Positions 46,901-60,637 of a stretch of 64,000 nt of DNA are shown here, piece after piece. Under the pieces are notes generated by a model. It ran no database searches. It worked only from the letters and a program-made list of their open reading frames with translations, and was not told the origin of the DNA. This DNA comes from Chinchilla lanigera (Eukaryota > Chordata > Mammalia > Rodentia > Chinchillidae): the NCBI RefSeq assembly GCF_000276665.1, contig NW_004955402.1:4936759-5000758 (forward strand). Reading direction: 5' to 3'. The position numbers were made by a program, and so were the translations under genes. Position 1 is the first letter of the stretch. Every line of letters starts with the position of its first letter.

Positions 46901-49214
46901 GAAAAGCTGAGATGCCAGAGGATTTTGGCCCCCAGTGAGGGTGAGGGCTGTGTTCCGGGGTTCCCTGCAGCTCCTGTCCATGCACAGTTGTACGGGGTTG
47001 GGGGAGGGGCAGGTGTGGGAGCTCAGTGCCTACTGGAACTGCAGGCAGAGCCGTGCACAGACCAGGGGCATGGCGAGCTCAGCTTCCACATTCAGGCCAG
47101 AGTGCCTGGGATGGGAAGAGGCCTCCTCCTTCCCATGGCCCCAGGGAGCTGAAGGCCTGAGTTACCATCTCATCCCACGGGGCTCCACTCCCAGGGTGGG
47201 AGACACTGGTTGTTGCTTGGCTATCAGCTCAGATCATGGCCTTAGGACAAACCATATTCTTCCTAACCAGATGTCACTTTGGAAGATTCTTTTTTCCATC
47301 TTTCGGGGCCATTTCATTTTTGATCATCACTGCCTGAGAATTTGCTCTAGGTCAGGCACTTCCTTACATGCCAGCCGTGGCTGCAGTCCTTGCAGTTGGG
47401 CATACTTGGCATCAGGACAGCACTCTTATAGTTGGAAGCATCGAAGGGCAGGTGGGGACCCTGTGTGGGACTGACAAGAGGAGGAGCCCAGGTTTCTTTT
47501 GGCCCCCGCGAGTGGTGCTTGCGGTAAGCGTGGAGGAGCTACTCCAGGGGATCCGCTTGGCTCCACCTCCCCTCACCCGGGCAGGGCTCTTAGGAACTGG
47601 GGACCCCTCACGTCTTCCTCAGCTATTCCAGGGCTGGTTGTTTCCAGTGCTCTGTGAGGCAGGGCTGCCCGCGCTGTCTTCCCTCCTGACCCTGTGGTGA
47701 CTCGGCAGGGAGAGCTAAGGAGCAGGCCGAGGAGAGAGGCGAGCCTCAGGCTGGCTCCACAGTGCGGGCTGACGGCACGCTGCCGCTGTTTGGACTGCGC
47801 CAGGCCTGGCCTGTAATTAACAAAATGGGCCACTTCCCACGGTGCTTCCTTTTAAATGGGTAATAACTGTGATCCCTCAGTTGACATCTCACTGAAAAAA
47901 TATTTTTAAGAGAAATGGTAAAGATGACTGTGATGGTGGCATTTAGCAGCCTACATGTGGCGCTTGTTCCCGAGGCAGCGTCGGCCGGTGTTCACCGCCA
48001 CCCCTGAGGCACAGCCGGCTCACTCAGGCGCCTGTTGAGTCACTCGCCTCGGGAACTGTGGGATCTCTGCTTGTTTATCGGGGCAGCGGGCGATGTGTTG
48101 CATGTGGTGCTGACTCTCGGTAACCCCTGAAGCTGTAACGCTCCCCGGTGCCCAGAACCCTTGCAAGCGAAGTTTGCAGTTCTTTTCCATTCTTTCCCCA
48201 GGGGAAGGATTTGAATAGGCTCAGCAGCTTTTTCTTCTCCTGAACTTGGATTTGGGAAGCTGGATGCTGGACATTTTTGGGGACTGAGGGGTCCTTCTCC
48301 TCTCTGCCACCTGCAGATCCGAGCAGTGGGAACAGTAAGCCTGGCCGAGCTTGATCCCCTGTGAGCCGAGGTTGGAGGACTCGCTGTCCCTTATGCCCTG
48401 GTGTGAATTCGCCGAAGTTGAGAGCCAGGCAGTGAGTCTGTGCACATTAGAGGGTCCTGAAGCGTGTTGAAGAGAGGGCGTCCACGCGTCGCTGTGACCT
48501 GAGCTCTCTATCTGCCGCACCTGCATCACAAAGGCCTGAAGGATGAGCAGGAGCCCGCTATCACAGTCCCTCACCACGCATGGAGTCACAGGGCCTGCCC
48601 TGTACCCCTTCTGTCGGTTTGGGCAAGAGCTCTGACCCCTGAGGCACTTCTCAGCATGCCCGCCCCTCCGCCTGCACTCTGTCCTGCTGCTCTGGGATCT
48701 CCTTTTTGACTGTCTCTTCACTCTCTGCTGGGGGCAAACCGGGCTCTCCCCAAGGCCCTGGCTTCTCTGCAACCCCTGAACCCCGTGGTTTGAGGGGAGA
48801 AACCTCTCACTGTCTGTTCCCGTGGTTATTTCTGGACCGTCTCCCTTCCCCTGCCTGAAGCCTCTGGCTCTGAGCCTCACTAGCAAACCCCCTCATCTTG
48901 GTGGGTATGGACGGATGCCCTTCCCTGGCTCTCTTAGCTGGTGCCTGTGGATACCTCCTGGGCTGGCGGCCCTCGGGCTGCAGGTGCTGCAGGTGGCCTG
49001 GGAGACTCAGGTTCCTCTGCTCACGGAGGAAGGACACTTCTTTCCTGCATTCAGACTGCTTGGCATCCATTTAGTTCAAAAGTAATGGTTTTCCAGTTTT
49101 TTAATTCATTTCCAAGACATTTTTGGCAAATAGTTGTTCTAATTGGCCTTGAAGTTCAATGTCCTACTCAGAAACAAAACTTACAGTGTGGGTTGCAGAG
49201 TAGAGTCAGTAATT
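43986..49214. other. GC-rich stretch, no gene seen
   Basis: The two longest frames of the window lie here on the minus strand (45703-46344, 213 residues; 48221-48886, 221 residues). Both are rich in Ser, Arg, Pro and Gln, overlap frames on the other strand, and lack domains. 47.9-48.1 kb has a modest CpG cluster without a transcript start signature. I see no supported gene. Confidence 0.45.
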
Positions 49215-50035
49215 AATCATTAAACTTTTCATTGCTGCATAAGCACACACAAATAGTACATAGTTCTGGAGTACCTGTGATATTTCCGTACATGTGTACA
49301 CTGGGTCGTGCTGAATCATGGCACCCGTATCTATCTCCTCGAACACTGATCATTTTTTAATGGTGAAACCATTTAAAGTCCTTTAGATTTTACGATATTA
49401 GTACATTATGGTTACCCACAGCCACCCTCTTGTGCAAAAGCACAGCAGAACTTCTCCGTCCTAACTGTAGCTTCGTGTCCAGGGGCCAACTCCCCGAGTC
49501 TACTTTAAGCTTCCGTGAGATCAACTGCTGAGGCAGTGCTTTTCTTTGTGTGCTGGCGTCTTCCGCTAGGTAGTGATCTCTAGTTCCGTGCACACCGTTG
49601 CAGGGACAGGATTCCGCTCCTCCTGCGGTGAAGCAGCGCCTCGCTGTGCGCGTGAGCCTCACCCTCTTCATCCGCTCACCAGCTGGTGGGCGCTTAGGTG
49701 GCTCCCATTTCTTGGCCTTTGTGGACAGTGATGTAATAGAAAACGGAGCGCGGGTGTTTCCGTGACCCCCTTATTTTATTGCCCTTGAACTTAGGCCTCC
49801 CATGGGATGCTGGCTCACGTGGTGCGTCACGTGGTGCGCTTGCGTGTTGTTTTCCATATGGGCTGTAATAATTCACATTCCCACCAACAGTGTCAGGGGT
49901 TCTCTTTTTACCACATTCTCCCCAGCATGTGTGGTCTTTCGTCTTTATGATAACAGCCACTCCTGAGTGAGGGTGTCTCACTGTGCTTTTAGTTTGCGTT
50001 TCCCTGATGATTCATGGTTAGTTGTCCATTTGCCT
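49215..50035 (-). mobile_element. L1 3' end, antisense
   Basis: Starts 'AAACTTTTCATTGCTGCATA' (3' untranslated), passes 'TTAGTACATTATGGTTACCC' and reaches the ORF2 end, 'CACATTCCCACCAACAGTGT' (49875) and 'AGTTTGCGTTTCCCTGATGA' (49991). Same type of 3' end as the copy at 11035. Confidence 0.85.
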
Positions 50036-53000
50036 GTCTTCTTTTAAATTAAAAGTTTAATATTAATCATATTGTCCTATTCATATTACCCTTATAAACT
50101 TATGCATTATATTAGAATACACTTACAGCAATTATCCACATAATTGGAGACCTAACTAGATCATTATCAGAACCACCTAATATCATTTGTGCAGAGGTTA
50201 ATGAGGCTGATGTACGATCTTTGCAAGGGAGAATAATTTCTGACTACAAGTTTGAGTTCCCAGAATTCCAAGGTAGAAAAGTGGGAGCAAGTCAGGGGAA
50301 TAAATAGATAGACATTCAGTATTAAAGAACATACGGGCCAAAATATTGGAAATAGTTTCCGCTTGGACAAAATTGTTTTTCTTCTGCGTAAAATAAACAG
50401 AACACATCCTTAGATGACTAGCTCTTTGTCTAATAATTTTATTTACCTTATATTTAGCTGTCACGGCATGCAAAATTTTAGAAAGAAGAAACCAGGCAAT
50501 GAATGCTTGTTTGGGGGCGGTTGATGTTTTTCTTTTCTGTACCAAGAGCATCTACGCGTAACAAGTACAGTTTTGTCAAAAATGATTTAGACTTTCAACA
50601 CTGACTGATGCAACAAAATGTAAGAAAACATGAACAAACATGTTAATTGCAAACTCGCATTGTCCTCCCTTGCTTGAAAATTACTTACTGATCCTCACGT
50701 CCTTCATTTCCTCCAGAAATCCAGTCCAGTGTTGCAATGCGCTGTTCTGGCTAAAGTGATTACTCAGTTACAAGGACCACGGAGGGCGTGCTGCCCTGGC
50801 CAGTGGGATAATAACCCACGTGTGTCCGAGGGTGAGCACACGTAAAAGTGAGGAATCTGTGCAGAGGCTCAGATTCCTGGCACAGTTTCAATCTCAGTGC
50901 CCTCCTTGTCCCTTAGGAGGGACACATGTTTATTTGAATGCCCCAGTGTGCCAGGTCGTGGACAGAACCAGCATGTCAATGGAAGCTATTAAACACAAAT
51001 CGTACTGTTGAAACCCAGCCAGGATCTTCGTCATTAGGGTTTGACTCTTCCAGGCATCTGAGTACTGCTGAAGTGCAGTACATACAAATGCTTTTTGGTC
51101 AAGGAGAGTAAGCAAAACATTTAAAAATGGCACCTCAAATATATTCGCTAAAAACAAGCAGCCAGTTCTCTCAAGCACCTGCTCTGAATATGAATGGAAG
51201 GCAGCATCCGTCTTCTGAACAGACTTTTGTTTGCACCGAGACTGGAGCAGAGAAACCACTGAACTGTTGAGGCAAGATCTCAGGCAAGGACCCTCTCCCT
51301 GCCGCAGTCCCCATGCCACCACGAGGCCTTGGCATCACACAGGACGGCCCCGTCTTTGGGACTGTGCGTGGACGTTTCTGGGCCCATCCTGCTATCTGTT
51401 CAGCAGTCCCTGGGCACCTTCGCTCCATGGCTCATGGAGGCCACCAGGCCCCGCCAGCACCCCCACCTGGGGCCCGCATGTCTGTGGGCCCCTCCCCAGG
51501 CAGGCGTTGCTGTGGAGGAGCTAGGGAGCACACCCCTAGGCAGGCACCCGGGGCACCGTCCACTCTCAATCCCTTCCTACAGAGCCAGTGTGCCCTGGCC
51601 CTGCCCGCCCCCACCAGCCTCTCTGCTCCTGGACCACCCTCCACCCTGACACAGGGCTTGGCCTCCTGGGAGCCGAGGATGTCACCCTCCCCGTGTCTCA
51701 CAGGCTTCAGAGAAAGTGGTCTGTGGCCTCACACACATCCTTCCTGGAGACGCCGGGCTCTTTCACGTCCCCAGCACAGCTCCTAGGAGAGTTTTCTGTC
51801 TGGTTCCATTCTCATCTCCTGGTCACACTCTAGGCCATGTGAGGACTCTGTGCCCCGGCTGGGGCCACCGCTATTGAGCATGGGCTCCTGACCTCTCCAG
51901 TCTCGTTCCTGTGCCCTCAGCTGAGCCGGCCGTGCCGTCTTTCTGAAGCAGCCTCTTTTCCCTGTTGGCTTACCATGCCACCTCGATTCCCCGCCTTTCT
52001 GCCTCAGCTATCTGTATTGCTTCTCCGTCCTCGGTCTGGTTTCGGTAGAGCTCCCCGGGGTTTTAGAGCAGACTTTAGTAAGCCCTGCGTATATTTGGGG
52101 GGTGGTATGGAGGGGAGCCAGGGAGGACCTGGGCAAAGCCAGGAGAGAAGCAAGGCAGCCCGGGGGGGTAGCAGTGATCATAGTGGGGAGCTCTGCCCCT
52201 GCTACTCTGCAAGGAGGGCACCTGGCATCACCCCAGCCCAGTCTCCTGAGTCCAGCTGCTGCCTCACACAGGCCAAAGCCAACCAGAACCAGGGCATGCA
52301 GGCGGTTGACCCAGCCACCAGCGTCTGTTCTGAGCCTGGAGTGCATCTAGAGCAAGCAGAGGCCTCTGGCCCAGAGCTGACCCCTGCCCCAGCCCCCCTG
52401 TCTTTCTGTGCTGCCTCTGCCACCTCTGTGCTTCTGGCTCCGGGTCCTGTGCCTCCTCTGCCCCATCCAGCACAGCGAGGAAGCCATGGTCCTTTGCTGG
52501 ACAGTGCCAGGGGATGAACCACGTAGGGCCTTCAACGTAACAGCGTCAGCATGGAATCCATTCGCTCCCTGCTTCAGCGACAGGATAAGCTGGACCAGAA
52601 AATGCAAAATCCTATTTCCTTTATCAAGCAATAATGTAAGTATGAACTAGTTTCCCCATTTGAGAAACTGCATTGAAGTTTCATCAAAGATACATACGGA
52701 ATACAAAACCTGAGCGCCTTTGTTCCCAAGGCCTGCGCCCAGACCCTCGGCCCCACATCCCCACGTCCCCCCTCCCGTGCAAGAGACCACTTCCTCGGGC
52801 TTAGCGAATCATTATGCTGTTTATCCTTGCTACTCCCCTCTGCAATTGTTCTGCAATTGCTTGTTCTGCCTTGGCCTGTTTATGGGATTTTCTTTTTGTT
52901 CTTATTTTTATCAGCATGTGTTTGCCACACAGAATGATCGCACTCACCATGAGGGGCTGGCACATGTACCCAGCACACCTTACTTCTCTTTACATCTCCC

Positions 53001-55714
53001 ACCTGCCTCCCCGCTTCCCTCTCGTCCTTCCATCCGCTGCGGGGTTCTTATGTTGTGAGATGGGGACCGTGGTCCCTTCATTCCCTTCGCCCTCTCCGCA
53101 CTCCTCATCTGCTCCCCGGTCTGGCTTGCTCGTAATTCCAGCTGTACCCAACTCGGGTTCGCCCCCTACCTGTTAGATATCATAGCAAGAGGAAGACGTG
53201 TCCACTTTTCTCTTCTAGAAGAGTATGTGGCTTAAAAGAATTGCAACGTTTTCATGCATTTTAGAATAACAGATTTCTTGAAAAAGGTATTGGTAGCTCA
53301 AAATATAGGTCTATAAAGTAAATGGATAAGTCAGTAGGTTTCATTAAAACTTCAGTGGGCCCTTTAGACATATTTGTTTGATAACGTCTACCTTTTTTGA
53401 ATGGACATCTTTCAATTCATACTTCTTCAGCGGTCTAACAAATAGAATGTTGAAATATTACCTAATGATGGAGACAAAAATTCGAAGATACAGTTTCCCA
53501 ATCACAGTCAAAAATACTCTAAAAGATGTAAAAGCAGAGCCAGGAAGTTTAAGAGGCACTCCTGAGGGATCAGAATCTCATTTCTATTACCAACGTAGAA
53601 CTTCCTACTAAGAAAACTGGTAAATTATTTGCTATAGTGTGAGAATGGAAAGGGAAAATAGGTAACCGACCCCTGACTGAGATGTTTCTGAGCAGAGCGC
53701 AGCTGCACCGCGCCCGAGCTCCCTGGGTGTGCGTATTTCCATTTCTGGATGTTACCCATGCAGCTGTTACCCAAGGATGTAAATCACTAGACTCGCACTG
53801 TATTGTATATCCATTGTATGAAGTGCTCCTTATATGAATGTCCGAACAATTAATTCCTACCAGAAGGAATTTTGCAAATGTAGTGCAGGTTGTTTTCATA
53901 TTATAATGAGAATCATGTTAACAGTTTCCCTTTGCCTTTGGTCTACTGGGAATTGAGTGATTATTTTCAGCAGTCTCGTGCTTAGGCCGCCTAGAGTTAT
54001 TGTATCTCCTGGCTGTCCTGCAGGGGCCTGAATTCTGCCTGCTGGAATTGTCTAATTACTACGAACGTTCCTTTTTGCTCTCAAAAACATCTGTTTGGTC
54101 AATAAATTATGTGGCTCTTCTGCATAGTTTTTCATTCCCTGTAGCCTACTGGTTTTACTTAGAAAACCTCTCCCCTTTTATTGTAAGCAGCTCACATCTC
54201 CTCTTTTTGGAGGGGTAGTGTATCAGTAGGTCCAGCATGGAAGTTCAGAACTCAAGGCAACCTGAGAGTGCATATTGAAAGGATACCCACACCAGGGCTG
54301 CCGTCCTGAGAAGGAACCAGCAGTCACCAAGGAAAAGGCTCTGTGTTTACAGGGAGGACGTCATGTTGTCACTGTCCTTCCTGGGGCCTCAGACTCCATA
54401 AACCTGAAGGCAGAAAATATGAAAACTTTATGTTAGTTATAGTCACAAACTGATTTGAGATTATTTGCCCCCACATTGCTTATGAAGGAAGATTTTCTTT
54501 GTAAGATATTACCTGCAGACATGTAGCCCCAGGGTGGCAAAGATAGCTGGTACCATGCAGAACTCTGATGAAATAAAAAATCTCTTAACAAGAATCAAAA
54601 CCCCAGGGATTCTATTAGATGGTTGGCATTTTTATTTCTTGTGGGGATCTTCTGGGGAAAACGAATCCTTTGGGAGAAACTAATTGTATTTATTATAACT
54701 ATAACCATAGAAATAGAGACAGAGAGACTGATTTGCCACAAAAGGAAAAATTTGAAGTTCAATGTCCTTTACGTCTGGCCTCTGACCCGGTTTCTCTTGG
54801 ATTTGTTGTCTTGAGGAATTAAAAAAATTTAAAAGTGCCTTTGACTTTAAAAAAATTAGTTATTCTTGATTACTTTAATGGCAGATACCGTTAAGTAACA
54901 ACTCTGTTGTCATGGTGATAGCCTAAAGCAGCGCTGGAAAAGGTTTTCTCTGGAAACCATCCTCAGCAAATACCCTAGCACGTGTGGATACACAGTGTGG
55001 ATTTCCACTGCTGAATTAGACCTCAGCTGGGAGAAAAGATGGCTGACATCTTGCTCACTGCATTTTGAAAACCACTATCCTAGCACATGTGAACCTGGGC
55101 AGTGGCCTAGAAAAATGTGAAGGAAGTCTAAAATAGCCATATTGAAAACTATTAATTTTCCAATTTAGTGCCGAGAAGTTTTTTCCATAATACATAGGAG
55201 AAATTGACTAGGACGAAGATGAAATAATTGCCTTGTGAAGAGAGGGCAGGATTGGGAGGAGGCTTTCAGGGACAGGGAACCGAGATAAGGTCCCATGAGT
55301 GAGGGAGGACCTAGTAGTAAGAAAGGTGTGCGGGGGTGGGGGCAGCGAGTTAGACCTTGGAGTCAGGAGGATGTGGAAGTAAAGGGTGGTCAACTCTCAG
55401 TTCCTGAGCATCTCAGAAGCCTTGCGTGTAAAATAGGGGTAGGGACCTCTGAGAATCAACCTGCTGAAAAGCATGTGTGGTACATTTTCCCCCTAGTACT
55501 CTCTTTCCCCCATCGGCCTGGGGGCAGACTTGTGGGTGGATGGGCTTAGGGAGCAGCTCCTGTTTCCTGTGGAAAGGTGCAGGTAGTTCCTGACTGCATC
55601 TCTGTGTCAGTCAGTGTTAGCTTCCTTATGAAAATGCCTTTTTGTACGCTAAAAAAGGTTGTTGAGATAGATTCCAGCAGTAGTTCCAAAAATCCTCCCA
55701 AAGTATTGTCTTGC
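50036..55714. other. no gene seen; GC-rich at 51.2-52.6 kb
   Basis: AT-rich flanks around a GC-rich core. Frames at 51313-51786 and 51975-52517 (up to 180 residues) are Pro/Ser/Gly-rich, overlap several frames on both strands, and have no recognised domain. Confidence 0.4.
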
Positions 55715-55830
55715 TCAGTTTTCACAGTGAATGTCTAGCTTGTAGCTGAGTGATCTTGCCAGACCTCTTAACCTCTCAGAGCATCTATTTGTCATCTACT
55801 TAAAGAACTGTGGATATAAATAAAGAGGTT
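55715..55830 (+). repeat. MIR SINE
   Basis: 'TTGTAGCTGAGTGATCTTGC', 'CAGACCTCTTAACCTCTCAG' and 'AGCATCTATTTGTCATCTAC' follow the MIR sense strand. Confidence 0.75.
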
Positions 55831-57689
55831 TATGTATTATTTATATTATAGCTATATATATAGTCTATTATATACATATCATTGCTGTTCCTGGAATAGA
55901 TGAGCACAAAGCCAAACTGCGCCCTGTGCCGTACCCAAGCCTCTTGCTCTTGGGTCATGGTGATTTCCTGCACAGGTGCGACAGGAGCCCTCGTCCTGTA
56001 GTGGACTTTGTGTCTGGCCTTGGCGCCGTCCCAGATATCCCATGCCACCCTGGACACAGCCTAGAACACTGACTCACAGGACACTGCGCTGCTGCCTTAT
56101 TAGCACGTGTAGTTATGAGTAATCAGTATCAAGCTGACAAATGAAAAATCTCAGTTCTTCTTAGAATGAAATTTAAGGCTATGTTTAGCTAGCTAAAAAT
56201 GCATCAAATGCTAAAAGCATTCAGGTACAGCACAAGCTGTATCTAAACAAAATAGCATTGTTTATTCACCATAAGCACTTAAAATAGATTCGAGGTTGCT
56301 GGTAATAAAATACAAGGAATATCTTAAGGCAGAAATTAAAATATAAAAAGTATATAGCAGGAGAAAACAAGGTTAATAATCATTTAGGCTAATAAAATTA
56401 TTGTGATTGAACCCTAAACTGTGCTCTAGTGTTCCTAAATAATAAATAACTGCTCAATCTTCCAGTTTCCCAAAGGAAAATGAGGGGATATGGTTAAGGT
56501 CTTGGATCTTATTCTTTGGATTTATACTAAGCAGTCTGCTTTTAGCTTTGTTTTCTTCTTCTTGGTGATAGTGGTGGAGATTTACTGGAGATTCAACTCA
56601 GGACCCTGTGAATTCTAGGCAAGCATTAAAAACTGAGCCATCTTACCAGCTCTTAGCTATTATTTGTCTGTTTTGTTATTTTTAATGTGGTGGACTAATT
56701 CTTAAATTACCAAGCCGTCTTACTAGGCTCTAGTAACTAATGTGTAGTATGTTAATACCACCAGGAGCCATTACCATGATAATAGACTTTAGAAGGTGTT
56801 TTTAGGAGGTGTTTTTAGATAAAGACTTTAGAAGGTGTTTTTCCAGTGGTTTTACCTTTGTGTTCTGGTTTATCAAAGATGGAACCAGAAGGTTCAATAT
56901 GCCTACCTTCTGCAGTCCCAAATATATGAAATATTAGGCATTGTATGAAATACAGTGCTAGAGATAATTTGATTTTAAAAATGAGACTTTGCTTTACGAA
57001 AGGACTCTTTGTAAATACCCTTCAAATGCCAGTCTCCTCTATTAATTTGGCCATCTGGTTAGAAATTTTAAAAATTGGCTTTTCACTCCAAAGATATGAA
57101 GATCCAAAATAATGGAAATATCTTTCGTGACAATGTAGATGAGCAAAGATTTTCCATCACCTATTTTAAGTTCTGCCAGCCTTCGCAGGGGAGGAAGGCA
57201 TTGTTAGGTTAGAAGGGGTTTCATCATGAGTCATACATACAACGTCGGAAAGGATAATTGAGTATCTCTAAATGGATGTAAGAGGATAGTGTTGAAGAAA
57301 GTACATAAGAACCATTGTATCTGCTGTCACGCAAAGTTTGAAAAAGAGATCTTAGTTTATCGCATTTAGGCTTCATTCCTAATTCCTTAGAGAGATTCCC
57401 AGGCCCAGCCCGATTCCTGAAATAGAAAGGCCTGACTCCTGGGAACGGGATGTGCTGTGGCCTTTGGCCTGCCTTGCTTTCTAATGTGACTGTGTAATTT
57501 TCCATCTCAACCGTCATCAGTGAGGGTCAGTCTGGGACATCACAGTCTCACTAGTGACACATGCCAGCAGTCATTTAATTAGGCCATAAGGGTGGGTGTA
57601 TAGTAATATCTCATTTTGATTTATCTAAGAAGAGTGGTGGTAGGACTTTAAAATATATTTTTGTTAGTGCATATTAATGTTTAAAAATA
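55831..57689. other. no gene seen
   Basis: AT-rich unique-looking sequence with a TA-rich patch at 55835-55880 and one old ID-type SINE at 56565. No exon motif is seen. Confidence 0.4.
56565..56655 (-). repeat. older ID-type SINE, antisense
   Basis: 'GAGATTCAACTCAGGACCCT', 'GAATTCTAGGCAAGCATTAA' and 'GAGCCATCTTACCAGCTC' are a diverged antisense ID-like body. Confidence 0.6.
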
Positions 57690-58753
57690 CTGGGTTTCAA
57701 TGTGGCATCTCTCTACATTGGTATAAAATGGCATTTTGATTATATCCACCCCCCTCAGTTCTCCCTTGTGCCCCCTTTCCTCTCAGTCTGTTTCTCTTGT
57801 CTAGCAATCTTCTCTCTTCTACTTTCATGCCATCTTTTTTTTAGATCCACATATTGGGAGAAACATATATTGCTTGGCTTTCTGAGTCCGGTTGACATTG
57901 TTTAACAGGATGGCCCATCCATTTTCCTGCAAGTGGCATAATTTTCATCCTTGTGCCTATCTTGTATAAGTATACCACATTTTCTTTATCCATTTGTCAA
58001 CTGGTGAGCACCTACTCTGGTTCCATATCTTGATTATTATGAATTGTGCCACAATAAACACGGGTATGCAGGTGTCCCTATCATACAGTTTACATCCTTT
58101 GGGAATATTTGAAGCAGTGGTACATATAACTGGAACAAATGGTAGCTTTATTTTTAGTTTCTTGAGGAGCCTCCATACTGAGTTCCATGTTAATTGTACT
58201 AATTTACATTTCCACCATCAGCGTAGAAGGGTTTCTTTTTCCCGACCACTTCAGCCTGTGTTTGTTGTTTTCAGTATGCCTGAGGATAGCCATTCTGACT
58301 GGGGTGAGGTAGAAGCTCAGTGTAGTTTTGATTTGCGTTTCCCTAATGGCTAAAGACACCAAACATTTCTCATACATTTATTGTCCATTTGTACTTTGAG
58401 AATCCTCTGTTCAATACATTTTACTTTACCATTTATTGATTAGTCTATTTTGTTTTTCTTGGTGTGTGTTTGTGTGTGTTCTTTATATATTCTGGATATT
58501 AGTCCTCTGTCAGAAGTGTAAGTGGCTAAGATTTTCTGGCAATCTTTAGTCTATATCTTTAGTATGTTAGCTGCTTTCTTTTCTTTACAGAAGCTTTTTA
58601 ATTTGATGCACCATTTGTTGATTCTTGCTATTATTTCCTGTGCTCTTGGTAATATGGCCATGACATAAATATTAATTCTGCTGCTCCATGAAAATGGGAG
58701 ATATTTCCATCTTCTAGTGTCTTCCTCAACTTCTTCAGTGTTCAGCAATTTTC

Positions 58754-58854
58754 TTTTCTTTTCTTTTCTTTTTCGTTTCCGGTACTGGGAATCGAACTCA
58801 CAACCTTGCTCCTGCCAGGTAGGCACTGTGCCGCTGAGCTAAATCCCCAGCCTG
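58754..58854 (-). repeat. ID SINE nested in L1, antisense
   Basis: (CTTTT)n tail, then 'TTCCGGTACTGGGAATCGAA' and 'GAGCTAAATCCCCAGCC'. 'GCAATTTTC' flanks it (58745-58753 and 58855-58863). L1 continues on both sides. Confidence 0.95.
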
Positions 58855-60336
58855 GCAATTTTCATTGTTTCATAATTTTCAAACTCTTTCACCTCCTTGG
58901 TTATGTTTATTTCTAGGTATTTTATGTTTTGAAACTATTGTAAATGGAATTATTTCCCAATTTTTTTCTCAGGTAGTTCAAAATTGGTCTACAGGAAAGG
59001 TACTGATTTTTTAATGTCAGTTTTTGTGTCCTGCTACTTTCCTGAATTTATCATATCTAAAATTATTTTGGTGAAATATTTGGGGTCTTCCAGGTATGGT
59101 AGGATCATATTGTCTACATGTAAGGATACTTGACTTCTTATTTTCCTGTTTGTATCTCTTTTATTTCTTTCTCTTGCCTAATTGTTTTGGCTAAAATTTT
59201 ATTTACTATATTCAGTAGAAATGGTGAGAGTGCACATCTTTGTTGTGCTCCTGGTTTTACAGGAAATGCTGTAAGATGTTTTTCGCATTCAGCATGATGT
59301 TGGCTATAGGTTTGTGATAACACAACCTTTATTATCTTCAGGTATGATCCTTCTCTACCCCATTCTTCATAACATGAAGAAATGTTGAATTTTGTAGAAG
59401 GCTTATTCTGCATAAATTAAAATGCTTATGTGGTTTTAATCCTTGATTATATTTGTGTGATGTATTTCATTTACTGATTTGTGTCAGTTGAACCATTCCT
59501 GCATATCTAGAATGAAACCAACTCAATTACAGGGTGTGTTCTTTTTTAATGTGTTGGTTAATTCAGTTTGCAAGTATTTTATTAAGGATTTTCACATCTA
59601 TTTGCATCAAGGTTATTGCTTTATAGTTTTGTTGTTGTGATTGTGTCTTTATCCAGTTTTGATATCAGGGTTATATTATCTTCATAGAATTAGTTTGAAA
59701 ACATTCTTTCCATTTCTATTTCAGGGAATAGTTTGAGGGACATAGTGTTAGTTCTTTAAAAGTCTGGTAAAATTCCACAGTGAACCTGTCTGGTCCTGGG
59801 CTTTTTTTTGTTGGTAAATTTTCTATTGCTTCTTTAATGTCATTGCTTATTACTGATTTGTTTGTTTTTTATACCTTGTTGGCTCAATTTTAGTAGGTTA
59901 TATGTGTCTAGATATTTATCTGTTTCTTCTAGGTTTTCCAGTTTATTGGAATAGAGGTTTCCAAAATAGTCCCTAATGATTCTCTGAATTTCAGTAGTGT
60001 CTGTTCTAACATCCCCTTTTCCATGTCTAAGACTATTAATTTGGATCTTTCCTCTTTTGTTAGTTTGGTTAAGGGTTTATCAATCTTGTTCATCTTTTCA
60101 AAGTACTGACTCTATTTAATTGATCCTCTGTATTGTTCTTTTAATCTCTATGTCATTAATTCCAGCTTTGATTTTTATTATTTTCTTCTATTAGATTTGA
60201 TTTTGATTTGTTCTTATTTCTCTAAGACTTTGAGATAAACTATAGGTTATTTACTTGAGTTCTCTTCATGTAGGCACTTACAGCTATAAACTTACCTCTT
60301 AGAACTGCCTTTACTGTATCCAAGAGATTCTGATAT

Positions 60337-60637
60337 TGTAGCAGAAAATGCACCCCCCCCTACAGCCAGTATACTTCAGTTTGTTAGTTCTGTCTCTTAG
60401 AAACGGCTGGTCACTGTGATGCATAGCTGGTCACTATGATGCACATTGTGTAAACCAATCTCCAATTAACAAGCCATTCTGCCTCTGTACTTCCTGGTTG
60501 CTTATCTCATATAAGCCCTAAACCACCAGAGATCAGGGCCTGGTAGTCTGGTATTGATCCTGATCAGTGCCTGTTGATATAAATAAATCTGCCTCCAAAT
60601 CCTGGGTGTCATTTCGGTGTTTCTGCTTGCCATTGCA
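60337..60637 (+). mobile_element. solo LTR nested in L1
   Basis: A 301-base block begins 'TGTAGCAG' and ends 'CCATTGCA', with a TATA-like 'CATATAAGCC' (about 60509) and 'AATAAA' (about 60583). It splits the antisense L1, which reads continuously if the block is removed. ATAT at 60333-60336 and 60638-60641 forms a 4-base target duplication, as in gammaretrovirus-like (ERV1) insertions. No internal retroviral sequence is present. Class is inferred from duplication length and layout. Confidence 0.82.

Noticed and set aside
48221..48886. 221-residue open frame on the minus strand, longest in the window
   Set aside because: Ser/Arg/Gln-rich with no family motif; opposing frames of similar quality overlap it. 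A homology search of the protein would settle it; a hit to a known family would overturn this.
51313..52517. 157- and 180-residue + strand frames
   Set aside because: Pro/Ser/Gly-rich, in a GC-rich patch where all frames stay open; no domain or exon structure.
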